Shown piece by piece: positions 23,644 through 31,348 of a DNA stretch of 64,000 bases (position 1 is the stretch's first letter; each line of letters starts with the position of its first letter). Source of the DNA: Streptomyces griseoincarnatus (GTDB taxonomy: Bacteria; Actinomycetota; Actinomycetes; Streptomycetales; Streptomycetaceae). The DNA lies in NCBI GenBank assembly GCA_014649575.1, contig BMTH01000011.1, forward strand, positions 124,001-188,000, read 5' to 3'. The translations under genes and the position numbers were made by a program. Under the pieces are notes generated by a model, which ran no database searches, had not been told where the DNA came from, and worked only from the letters and a program-made list of their open reading frames with translations.

Positions 23644-24996
23644 TCAGAAGCCTCCGCCGAAGTCGCCGCCGCCTCCGAAGCCGCCGCCCCCGCCGAAGTC
23701 GCCTCCGCCGAACCCGCCGCCGAAGTCACCGGAGTCGAAGTCCGCGCCGGAGACGTCACCGCCTCCGTAGCCGCTGAAGTCGCCGTACCCGGAGCCGTAG
23801 TCCGACGCGTAGCCGGGGCCGGCCATCATGCCGCCGAGCAGGGTGCCGACCAGCAGTCCGGGCAGCAGCCCGCCGCCGAAGTAGCCGCCGGCCCAGGGGC
23901 CGTACGCCGGTCCCGCCTCCCAGTAGGGGCGGCGGCCGTACTCGGTGTCGACCTCGCGGACCGCGGGGTCGAGGCCCTCGGCCAGCCGGGCCTGGTCGGC
24001 CGCGCACACCGGCACCTCGCGCTCCGCCCCGCCGGGCGGGGTCCACCGGACGTCGGCGACGGAGGGGCCGTGGCGCGGGTCGAAGAAGCACGGCGGGCGG
24101 CGTTCCGGAACCGGCCTGCCCGCACGCCGGGCGGCCAGCGACACGAGCGCGAACCGGCCGTCCTCCACGGCCTGGGTCACCGCCCGGACGTCCTCCGGTT
24201 TGCGGGCCGCCGCCATGTACGACTTGGCCTGCTCGTAGGAGTCCAGCGCGCGTGCGTAGTCCGCGCGCATGGCGTCGTCCGCGCCGGGCTCGCCCGGGTG
24301 GAAGTCGAGGCGGTCCAGCTCCTCGCCGAACGCGGTGATGTCCTCGTCCACCACGACACGCAGCTTCTCCAGGGCGGCCGCCTGCTCCTCCTCGTGACGG
24401 CGCCTGCGGCGGCGGGTCACCGCATACGCGCCGGCGCCGCCGGCCGCCACCAGCGCGCCGACCGTGATCAGCCCGCCGACGGGGACGTCGCCGGAGCCGT
24501 CGCTCCAGGAGTTGGGCCCCCCGCCTCCGATGCTGCGGACCGCGGTGTCGACGAAATCGTTGAGCTGGGCCTTGGCGTCCCCGGCGTCCTGCACGGACCC
24601 GACCAGGTTGGACACGCCCTGCCGGCTGAGCACGCTGCTGTCGGCGCGGGCGTCGAACCGGTCGCCGAGGCGCACGCCGTACAGGCCGGTGACGCCGGTC
24701 TCGGTGCGCAGGTCGCGGAAGAGGTTCTGGGTGGGGAAGTCGGCCGGGAGGACGGCGACGAAGATGGGTTTGTCGGCGTCCTCGATCTTGTCGGCGAGGG
24801 CCTCGGCGTCGGACTCCGACAGGATGTCCCGGGCCTCGGGATCGACGTAAACGGGGCTTTCGCGCAGCTTCTCGGCGACGACGGAGACGTCCGTGGCCGC
24901 CTGCGCCCCCGGCGTGCCGACCATCAGGACCGCCAGGAGGGCGGCCACCGGCACGAGCAGCAGGCGTACGAGGGTGCGCATCGGTGCGGCCTTCAT
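23644..24996 (-). CDS. Secreted/membrane-anchored TPM-domain protein with Gly-rich tail
   Basis: 450 residues. A signal peptide (about 1-34, ending GAQA) leads to a TPM (Psb32/MOLO-1-like) domain (about 40-160; PVYVDPEARDILSESDAEAL). A transmembrane segment (GGLITVGALVAAGGAGAYAV, about 180) is followed by an Arg/Glu-rich cytoplasmic helix and a Gly/Phe/Asp-rich tail of GGGDFGGG repeats. Function is unknown; TPM proteins are linked to membrane quality control or acid-phosphatase-like activity. ATG 24981 is an alternative start. Confidence 0.85.
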   Translation of the reverse strand: MKAAPMRTLVRLLLVPVAALLAVLMVGTPGAQAATDVSVVAEKLRESPVYVDPEARDILSESDAEALADKIEDADKPIFVAVLPADFPTQNLFRDLRTETGVTGLYGVRLGDRFDARADSSVLSRQGVSNLVGSVQDAGDAKAQLNDFVDTAVRSIGGGGPNSWSDGSGDVPVGGLITVGALVAAGGAGAYAVTRRRRRRHEEEQAAALEKLRVVVDEDITAFGEELDRLDFHPGEPGADDAMRADYARALDSYEQAKSYMAAARKPEDVRAVTQAVEDGRFALVSLAARRAGRPVPERRPPCFFDPRHGPSVADVRWTPPGGAEREVPVCAADQARLAEGLDPAVREVDTEYGRRPYWEAGPAYGPWAGGYFGGGLLPGLLVGTLLGGMMAGPGYASDYGSGYGDFSGYGGGDVSGADFDSGDFGGGFGGGDFGGGGGFGGGGDFGGGF

Positions 24997-25030
24997 ATCT
25001 TCGACGCTACCGGAATACGCCGCGAAACGG

Positions 25031-25074
25031 ACATCCGGACCGGAGGAAGTCCTTCTCCCCTCCGGTCCGGATGT
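25031..25074. terminator. Terminator after cimA
   Basis: ACATCCGGACCGGAG (25031-25045) and CTCCGGTCCGGATGT (25060-25074) form a perfect 15-bp stem, ten bases past the cimA stop. Confidence 0.8.
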
Positions 25075-25083
25075 CTCAGGACC

Positions 25084-26685
25084 TCAGGCGGGCTCCACCC
25101 CTGCGCGCAGCAGCCCGTAGGCGTAGGCGTCCTCGAGAGCCTGCCAGGAGGCGGCGATGACGTTCTCCGCGACGCCGACGGTCGACCACTCCCCCGCCCC
25201 GTCGGAGGTGGAGATCAGCACCCGGGTCGTGGACTGGGTGCCGTGCTTGCCCTCCAGGATGCGGACCTTGTAGTCGACGAGCTCCAGCTTGGCGAGCTGC
25301 GGGTAGATCTTCTCCAGGGCGACGCGCAGGGCGCGGTCGAGGGCGTTGACGGGGCCGTTGCCCTCTGCGGTGGCGACGATGCGCTCGCTCTTGGCCCACA
25401 GCTTCACGGTGGCCTCGTTGGCGTGGCTGCCGTCGGGGCGGTCCTCGACGATCGCGCGCCAGGACTCGACCTCGAAGTACTTCAGCGGCCCGCCCTCGAC
25501 CTCGGAGCGCAGCAGCAGCTCGAAGGAGGCGTCGGCGGCCTCGTAGGTGTAGCCCTTGAGCTCGCGCTCCTTGACCCGCTCCACGACCCGGCCGACCAGT
25601 TCGCGGTCGCCGCCGAGGTCGATGCCGAGCTCCTTGCCCTTGAGCTCGATAGAGGCGCGGCCGGCCATGTCGGAGACCAGCATCCGCATGGTGTTGCCGA
25701 CCTGCTCGGGGTCGATGTGCTGGTACAGGTCCGGATCGACCTTGATCGCGGAGGCGTGGAGTCCGGCCTTGTGGGCGAAGGCGGAGACGCCGACGTAGGG
25801 CTGGTGGGTGGAGGGGGTGAGGTTGACGACCTCGGCGATGGCGTGGGAGATGCGGGTCATCTCGCGCAGCCGGCCCTCGGGGAGCACCTTCTTGCCGTAC
25901 TTCAGCTCCAGGGCCGCGACGACCGGGAACAGGTTGGCGTTGCCGACCCGCTCGCCGTAGCCGTTGGCGGTGCACTGGACGTGGGTGGCGCCCGCGTCGA
26001 CGGCGGCGAGGGTGTTGGCGACCGCGCAGCCGGTGTCGTCCTGGGCGTGGATGCCGAGCCGGGCGCCGGTGTCGGCGAGGACGGTGGCGACCACGGCCTG
26101 GATCTGCGCGGGGAGCATGCCGCCGTTGGTGTCGCAGAGGATCACCACGTCGGCGCCGGCCTCGTGGGCGGTGCGGACGACGGCCTTGGCGTAGGCGGGG
26201 TCGGCGCGGTAGCCGTCGAAGAAGTGCTCGCAGTCGACGAAGACGCGGCGGCCCTGGGAGCGGAGGTGGGAGACGGTGTCGCGGACCATCTCCAGGTTCT
26301 CGTCGAGGGTGGTGCGCAGGGCGAGCTCGACATGCCGGTCGTGGGACTTGGCGACCAGCGTGATCACCGGCGCGCCGGAGTCGAGGAGCGCCTTGACCTG
26401 GGGGTCCTGGTCGGCGGTGGTGCCGGCGCGGCGGGTGGCGCCGAAGGCGACCAGCTGGGCGTGACGGAACTCGATCTCCTGCCGGGCGCGGGCGAAGAAC
26501 TCGGTGTCGCGGGGGTTCGCGCCGGGCCAGCCGCCCTCGATGAAGCCCACGCCGAACTCGTCCAGGTGCCGTGCGATGGCCAGCTTGTCGGCGACCGTGA
26601 GGTTGATGCCCTCGCGCTGGGCGCCGTCGCGCAGGGTGGTGTCGAAGACGTGGAACGAGTCGTCGGGCTCGCTGGTTGCGGTCAT
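25084..26685 (-). CDS. cimA: Citramalate synthase (2-isopropylmalate synthase family)
   Basis: 533 residues. The DRE-TIM barrel starts with FHVFDTTLRDGAQREGINL, and VILCDTNGGMLP and GIHAQDDTGCAVANTLAAV carry metal and active-site residues. A C-terminal LeuA-type regulatory domain follows (VKLWAKSERIVATAEGNGPV; VRILEGKHGTQSTTRV). The overall pattern matches CimA, which joins pyruvate and acetyl-CoA to citramalate for threonine-independent isoleucine synthesis, rather than LeuA. Upstream are a small ORF with tandem Ile codons and a T-run terminator, suggesting attenuation. Confidence 0.88.
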   Translation of the reverse strand: MTATSEPDDSFHVFDTTLRDGAQREGINLTVADKLAIARHLDEFGVGFIEGGWPGANPRDTEFFARARQEIEFRHAQLVAFGATRRAGTTADQDPQVKALLDSGAPVITLVAKSHDRHVELALRTTLDENLEMVRDTVSHLRSQGRRVFVDCEHFFDGYRADPAYAKAVVRTAHEAGADVVILCDTNGGMLPAQIQAVVATVLADTGARLGIHAQDDTGCAVANTLAAVDAGATHVQCTANGYGERVGNANLFPVVAALELKYGKKVLPEGRLREMTRISHAIAEVVNLTPSTHQPYVGVSAFAHKAGLHASAIKVDPDLYQHIDPEQVGNTMRMLVSDMAGRASIELKGKELGIDLGGDRELVGRVVERVKERELKGYTYEAADASFELLLRSEVEGGPLKYFEVESWRAIVEDRPDGSHANEATVKLWAKSERIVATAEGNGPVNALDRALRVALEKIYPQLAKLELVDYKVRILEGKHGTQSTTRVLISTSDGAGEWSTVGVAENVIAASWQALEDAYAYGLLRAGVEPA

Positions 26686-26792
26686 GGTCTGAAGGCTCCT
26701 GTATTGGATCTCGGTCTACCGGAATGACCGGTTCCACCGTTCCCCCATGGTCCCTCGCGCCCGGTTCCCGGCTGCGGGTGGGCCGAGAAACA

Positions 26793-26819
26793 GAAAAACC
26801 TCTCGCGGGTGCGAGAGGT
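26793..26819 (-). terminator. T-run terminator (candidate attenuator) before cimA
   Basis: On the minus strand ACCTCTCGC and GCGAGAGGT form a 9-bp stem with loop ACCC, followed by TTTTTCTGTTTC. Classical T-run terminators are rare in this GC-rich sequence. It sits about 108 bp before cimA and 54 bp after the leader ORF stop. It could alternatively end the upstream tetR transcript. Confidence 0.65.
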
Positions 26820-26872
26820 CTGCGCGCGGGTCGAGGACGACGGTGTCCGCCCGTACGGTGTCGTACGTGCGG

Positions 26873-26923
26873 TCACTGCGGACCGGCGCGCCTGCTGCCA
26901 ATAATCGTGGCGAACGAGAGCAC
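26873..26923 (-). CDS. Candidate cimA leader peptide with tandem Ile codons
   Basis: GTG 26923 opens a 16-codon frame reading MLSFATIIGSRRAGPQ, with two adjacent ATT codons, which are rare here. No Shine-Dalgarno is present. Instead a -10-like CAAAAT (26935-26930) lies six bases upstream, as expected for a leaderless message beginning at the GTG. It precedes the T-run hairpin and the isoleucine-pathway gene cimA. Translation and regulation are inferred. Confidence 0.5.
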   Translation of the reverse strand: MLSFATIIGSRRAGPQ

Positions 26924-27027
26924 GGGGGGATTTTGGCACAACCCGCCCGCCCGCTCACCGCCCGTCTCAGGATGCGGGCGTCCGGCGCGCCGCGGTGAGA
27001 CGCGGGCCGGCGCTCTCCGGCCGGGGC

Positions 27028-27630
27028 TCAGGCGTCCGCGGCCAGCGTCTCGTCGAGGAACTCCCGTACGTGGTCGAGGACCTGGGGCCGGCCGGTCCCA
27101 CGCAGGCCGATCGCCACGTGGATGGCGAGACCGTCCAGCAGGGCACGCAGCCGGACGGCGTAACGGTCGGCGTCCACCGGGCGGAACTCGCCCCGCGAGA
27201 CGCCCTCGGCGAGCAGCGCCACCAGGTCCCGGTGCCAGGCTCCCTCGATGGCGGCCTGCCGGTCGCGCGCCTCGGCCTCCGCGTTCTGCGAGCGGTTCCA
27301 CACCTCCAGCCACAGCGTCCAGTGCGGGTCGCGGTGACCGTCGGGCACGTACAGCTCCACATAGCCGTCGAGGCGCTCGCGGGCGGTGCCCGGCCGCGCG
27401 AGCAGCCGCGCCCGCCCGGCCCCGAGCCGTCCCTCGCTCCACTCCAGGGTGCGCAGCAGCAGTTCGTCCTTGGACCGGAAGTAGTAGAGCAGGTGTCCGC
27501 TGCTCATCCCGACCTCCCGCCCGAGCGCGGCCATGGTGAGCTTCTCCAGCCCTCGCTCGGCGATCATCGCCATGGCGGCGGCGAGCACGTCCTCACGGGG
27601 CGGCGCGGGGGTCCGGCGCCGGGGGGTCAC
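27028..27630 (-). CDS. TetR-family transcriptional regulator
   Basis: 200 residues from GTG 27630, with GGAGG upstream. The N-terminal helix-turn-helix is at about 14-60 (AAMAMIAERGLEKLTMAALGREVGMSSGHLLYYFRSKDELL). The C-terminal ligand domain resembles the BetI/PsrA-like group. It is the last gene of the operon containing the urease-like genes and agmatine deiminase (74 bp gap). It probably controls that operon and the divergent permease through the dyad at 31231-31247; this is inference. Confidence 0.9.
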   Translation of the reverse strand: MTPRRRTPAPPREDVLAAAMAMIAERGLEKLTMAALGREVGMSSGHLLYYFRSKDELLLRTLEWSEGRLGAGRARLLARPGTARERLDGYVELYVPDGHRDPHWTLWLEVWNRSQNAEAEARDRQAAIEGAWHRDLVALLAEGVSRGEFRPVDADRYAVRLRALLDGLAIHVAIGLRGTGRPQVLDHVREFLDETLAADA

Positions 27631-27704
27631 GGGGCGGCCTCCGGGGCGGGTGCGCCCGCGGCGGGCCGGGGCGTCTCACGGAGCAGTACGTTCACCCGTA
27701 CGTT

Positions 27705-28754
27705 CTACCGGACCGGCGTGCGCGGCTGTTGCTGGGTGATGCAGTGGATGCCGCCGCCGGCCGCGAAGACCGGGCGGGCGTCGACCTGGATGACCGTCCG
27801 GGCGGGGAAGAGGCGGCGGAAGAGGGCGGCCGCCTCCTCGTCGCGGGGGTCGTCGAAGGCGCACAGGACCACGCCGTCGTTGCACAGGTAGTGGTTGATG
27901 TAGGAGTAGTCGGCCCAGTGGCCGTCGGCCTCCAGCACGGCGGGGGCGGGGACCGGGACGACCTCCAGGGGGCGGCCGAGGGCGTCGGTCGCGGAGCGGA
28001 GGATGCCGATGACCTCCTCGGTCACCTCGTGGTCGGGGTGGGCCGGGTCCGGCTGGTGGTGGGCGACGACCACGCCGGGCCGGGCGAACGCGGCGACGAT
28101 GTCGACGTGCCCCAGGGTGCCGAAGCCGTACGGCGGATAGTCGGCGGTGAGGCCGCGCGGCAGCCAGATCGCCTTGCGGGTGCCGAGGTGGGCGTGGATC
28201 TCCGTCTCGACCTCCTCCCGGGTCCGGCCGGGGTTGCGCTCGGGGCCGAGCTGGACGGTCTCGGTGAGCAGCACGGTCCCCTCCCCGTCGACGTGGATCC
28301 CGCCGCCCTCGTTGACGAGGTCCGTGGCGTACGTCCGTGCGCCGGCGAGGTCGGCGACGTACGCGGCGATCTTCGCGTCGTGGTCCCAGCGGGCCCACTC
28401 CTGGGCGCCCCAGCCGTTGAACGTCCAGTCCACGGCCGCCAGCCGACCGGTGCCGTCGGTGAGGAAGGTGGGTCCGACGTCCCGCATCCACGCGTCGTCC
28501 AGTTCCCGCTCGACGGTGTCGACGCCGGGGCCGAGCAGTGCGCGCGCCCGCGCCGACTGGCCTGGTCCGCACACCACGGTGACCGGCTCGAAGCGGCGCA
28601 CGGCGCGGGCGACCGCGGCCCAGGCGGTGCGGGCTGCGGCGAGGGCGCCGGGGTCGGCGAAGGTGGGGTTGGGTCCTGGCCAGGCCATCCAGGTGCGCTC
28701 GTGCGGGGTCCACTCGGCGGGCATGCGGAAGCCGTCGGCGGCGGGCGTGTTCAT
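27705..28754 (-). CDS. aguA: Agmatine deiminase (peptidyl-arginine deiminase family)
   Basis: 349 residues. Family motifs in order: MPAEWTPHERTWMAWP, DDAWMRDVGPTF (catalytic Asp), DLVNEGGGIHVDGEGTVL (Glu/His), GHVDIVAAFARPG and the nucleophile Cys in AGGGIHCITQQQP near the C-terminus. It converts agmatine to N-carbamoylputrescine and ammonia. It starts 8 bp after ureC, so the genes are co-translated. The usual partner, N-carbamoylputrescine amidase (AguB), is not present, which makes the urease-like neighbour interesting. Confidence 0.92.
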   Translation of the reverse strand: MNTPAADGFRMPAEWTPHERTWMAWPGPNPTFADPGALAAARTAWAAVARAVRRFEPVTVVCGPGQSARARALLGPGVDTVERELDDAWMRDVGPTFLTDGTGRLAAVDWTFNGWGAQEWARWDHDAKIAAYVADLAGARTYATDLVNEGGGIHVDGEGTVLLTETVQLGPERNPGRTREEVETEIHAHLGTRKAIWLPRGLTADYPPYGFGTLGHVDIVAAFARPGVVVAHHQPDPAHPDHEVTEEVIGILRSATDALGRPLEVVPVPAPAVLEADGHWADYSYINHYLCNDGVVLCAFDDPRDEEAAALFRRLFPARTVIQVDARPVFAAGGGIHCITQQQPRTPVR

Positions 28755-28762
28755 CTGGGTCC

Positions 28763-30475
28763 TCAGAGGAAGTAGAGGCGGTTGAGGGAGACCGTGTCGG
28801 CGGGCCGGGAGCGCAGCGGCTCCCCGTCGAGGGTGACCAGACCGGTGCGCGGGTCGACGTCGACGGCGCCGGTGCGGGAGTTGCGCAGCAGGTCGGCGGG
28901 GCCGATGCCCCGGGTGCCGCGCACGGCGACGCGGCGGCGCCGGGTGGGCATCGTGTCGTGGCCCTGCTCGACGGCGGCGCGGGCGACGAACGCCACCGAC
29001 AGCTCGGCGGGCGTGGCGCCGTACGCGCCGAACTGCGGGCCGAAGACGAGGGGTTCGCAGGTGTCGGTGGCCGCATTGGGGTCGCCGGTGACGCCGTACG
29101 CGGGGAAGCCGGCCTTCAGGACGAGCTGGGGCTTGGCGCCGAACCACTCCGGGCGCCACAGCACGATGTCGGCGAGCTTGCCCGGCTCGAGGGAGCCGAC
29201 CTCGTGGGAGAGGCCGTGCGCGATGGCCGGGTTGACGGTGAGTTTGGCGATGTACCGCAGCACCCGCTCGTTGTCGTCGTCGCCGTCCGCGCCCAGCTCG
29301 GCCTTCATCTTCCCGGCCATGGCGAAGGTACGGCGGACGGTCTCCCCGGCGCGGCCCATGCCCTGCGCGTCGGACGAGGTGATGCCGATGGCGCCCAGGT
29401 CGTGCAGTACGTCCTCGGCGCCCATGGTTCCGGCGCGCACCCGGTCGCGGGCCATGGCGGCGTCGCCGGGCAGGTCCGGCTTGAGGTCGTGGACGGAGAC
29501 GATCATGCCGTGGTGCTCGGCCACCGCGTCCCGGCCGAAGGGGAGCGTGGGGTTGGTGGAGGAACCGATGACGTTCGGCACACCCGCCATCTTCAGCACG
29601 TTCGGGACGTGCCCGCCGCCGCAGCCCTCGATGTGGAAGGCGTGCACGGTGCGGCCCTCCAGCGCCTTGAGGGTGTCCTCCACGGACAGGCACTCGTTCA
29701 GCCCGTCGCTGTGCAGGGCCACCTGGACGTCGTGCTCCTCGGCGACGCGCAGCGCGGTGTCCAGGGCCCGGGTGTGGGCGCCCATGTCCTCGTGCACCTT
29801 GAAGCCGCACGCGCCGCCCTCGGCGAGCGCCTCGACCAGCGGGGCCTCGTGGGAGGACGAACCCCGGCCCAGGAACCCGATGTTGACGGGCCAGGCGTCG
29901 AAGGCGGAGAACGCGTGACGCAGCGCCCAGGGCGAGTTGACGCCGACGCCCCACACCGGGCCGAACTCCTGCCCGATGATCGTGGTCACCCCGGAGGCGA
30001 GGGACGCCTCCATGACGCGCGGCGACAGCAGATGGACGTGGGTGTCGACCGCGCCGGCGGTGGCGACGAGCCCTTCACCGGAGACGATCGTGGTGCCGGT
30101 GCCGACGACGACGTCCACGCCGTCGAGGGTGTCGGGGTTCCCGGCGCGCCCGACCGCGCTGATCCGCCCCTCCCGGATGCCGACGGACACCTTCCGGATG
30201 CCGAGGACGGCGTCGATCACGACCACGTTGCTGATGACGACGTCGCAGGTCTCGCGCACGGAGGCGGCCTTGAGGTGCAGTCCGTCGCGGGCGGTCTTGC
30301 CGAACCCGGCGAGGAACTCGTCGCCGTACCGCTGGGCGTCGGACTCCACCCGGATCACCAGGCCCGAGTCGCCGAGGCGGAGCCGGTCGCCGGCGCGGGG
30401 GCCGTGGGTGGCGGCGTAGGCATGGGGGTCGAGGCCGTCGTACTCGCCGGTCTCGCGGCCGAGGGTGCGGCTCAT
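28763..30475 (-). CDS. ureC: Urease alpha subunit homologue with altered active-site flap
   Basis: 570 residues, full length. Nickel-site residues are all visible: HVH in DTHVHLLSP, the carbamylated-type Lys in CGFKVHEDMG, His in ALHSDGLNE and FHIEGCGGGH, and Asp in TSSDAQGMGR. The mobile-flap sequence, normally VCHHL, is SVHDL: the flap Cys is Val and the following second His is Asp, while the catalytic His stays. No nickel-insertion genes (ureD, E, F, G) are nearby. It may hydrolyse urea poorly or act on a substituted urea. Confidence 0.9.
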   Translation of the reverse strand: MSRTLGRETGEYDGLDPHAYAATHGPRAGDRLRLGDSGLVIRVESDAQRYGDEFLAGFGKTARDGLHLKAASVRETCDVVISNVVVIDAVLGIRKVSVGIREGRISAVGRAGNPDTLDGVDVVVGTGTTIVSGEGLVATAGAVDTHVHLLSPRVMEASLASGVTTIIGQEFGPVWGVGVNSPWALRHAFSAFDAWPVNIGFLGRGSSSHEAPLVEALAEGGACGFKVHEDMGAHTRALDTALRVAEEHDVQVALHSDGLNECLSVEDTLKALEGRTVHAFHIEGCGGGHVPNVLKMAGVPNVIGSSTNPTLPFGRDAVAEHHGMIVSVHDLKPDLPGDAAMARDRVRAGTMGAEDVLHDLGAIGITSSDAQGMGRAGETVRRTFAMAGKMKAELGADGDDDNERVLRYIAKLTVNPAIAHGLSHEVGSLEPGKLADIVLWRPEWFGAKPQLVLKAGFPAYGVTGDPNAATDTCEPLVFGPQFGAYGATPAELSVAFVARAAVEQGHDTMPTRRRRVAVRGTRGIGPADLLRNSRTGAVDVDPRTGLVTLDGEPLRSRPADTVSLNRLYFL

Positions 30476-31194
30476 CGCGTCGCTCCTTCCGGGGCGCCGG
30501 GGCGGTCGTCGTCGGGGGCGGTGGCGCCCAGGTAGCCGCAGGCCGCCGCACGGCGCAGCGCCTCCGCCTCGGCGCCGGGCGCGTCGAGCGGGCCGTCGAC
30601 GAGTCCGGCGAAGCCGACGGCGACGCGGTCCCCGCCGATCGGCACGAGACCGACCTGCCGGGTCTCGCCGGGTCCGAAGCGGACCGACGAGCCGGCGGGC
30701 ACCGCGAGTCGCATGCCGTACGCGTCGGCGCGGGGGAACTCCAGGCGGGGGTTGGCCTCGAAGAAGTGGAAGTGGGAGGTGACCGAGACGGGCACGGCGG
30801 CCGTGTTGGTGACGGTCACCGTCGTCACCGGCGCGGGGTCGCCGTGCGAGGGTCCGGGCAGCAGCGCGCCCGGGGCGTCCGCGCCGAGTCCGCCGCCGAT
30901 GGGGCGGGTGACGACGGCCAGCCGGGAGCCGTCGTCGAACACGGCCTCCACGTGCACCTCGGTGACCACGTCCGCCACCCCGGGCAGCACGTCGTCCGGC
31001 CCCAGCACCGACCGGGCCCGCTCGACGGCCTCCGCCAGGCGTGCGCCGTCCCGGGCGGCCTCGCAGACGGTGTCGGCGATCAGCGCCGTCGCCTCGGGGA
31101 CGTTCAGCCTGAGTCCCCGGGCGCGGCGGGCCCGGGCCAGCTCGGCCGCGCCGAAGAGCAGCAGCCGGTCGCGTTCCGTCGGGGTCAGTCTCAC
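30472..31194 (-). CDS. ureAB: Fused urease gamma/beta subunit homologue
   Basis: 240 residues from GTG 31194, preceded by AAGGAGGTG. Residues 1-100 match the gamma subunit (MRLTPTERDRLLLFGAAELA, LNVPEATALIADTVCEAARDG). Residues 105-210 match beta (TVTNTAAVPVSVTSHFHFFEANPRLEF, YGMRLAVPAGSSVRFGPGE). Fused gamma-beta subunits are known in some bacteria. It overlaps ureC by four bases (ATGA) and begins the operon ureAB-ureC-aguA-tetR. Confidence 0.92.
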   Translation of the reverse strand: MRLTPTERDRLLLFGAAELARARRARGLRLNVPEATALIADTVCEAARDGARLAEAVERARSVLGPDDVLPGVADVVTEVHVEAVFDDGSRLAVVTRPIGGGLGADAPGALLPGPSHGDPAPVTTVTVTNTAAVPVSVTSHFHFFEANPRLEFPRADAYGMRLAVPAGSSVRFGPGETRQVGLVPIGGDRVAVGFAGLVDGPLDAPGAEAEALRRAAACGYLGATAPDDDRPGAPEGATR

Positions 31195-31230
31195 GCCGTG
31201 AACACCTCCTTGCCTTCCCTCGTCCCAGAA

Positions 31231-31247
31231 TTAGAGCATCACTCTAA
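31231..31247. promoter_or_regulatory. Inverted-repeat operator between ureAB and the NCS1 permease
   Basis: TTAGAG and CTCTAA flank CATCA in the divergent region, in an A+T-richer patch. Size and spacing suit a TetR-family dimer, and the operon carries a tetR gene as its last member. A single site here could control both directions. Confidence 0.6.
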
Positions 31248-31348
31248 ACCTGAACGTCCAGGAACGGAACCATTGACGCAGACGACAGAAGAAGCCACAT
31301 TGAACGCCAATCAAAAGTCGTCGATGCACCGTTGAAGGAGAGCTGCCC

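Noticed and set aside
28763..31194. Complete standard urease operon
   Set aside because: No ureD, ureE, ureF or ureG nearby, and the flap residues of UreC differ from ordinary urease.
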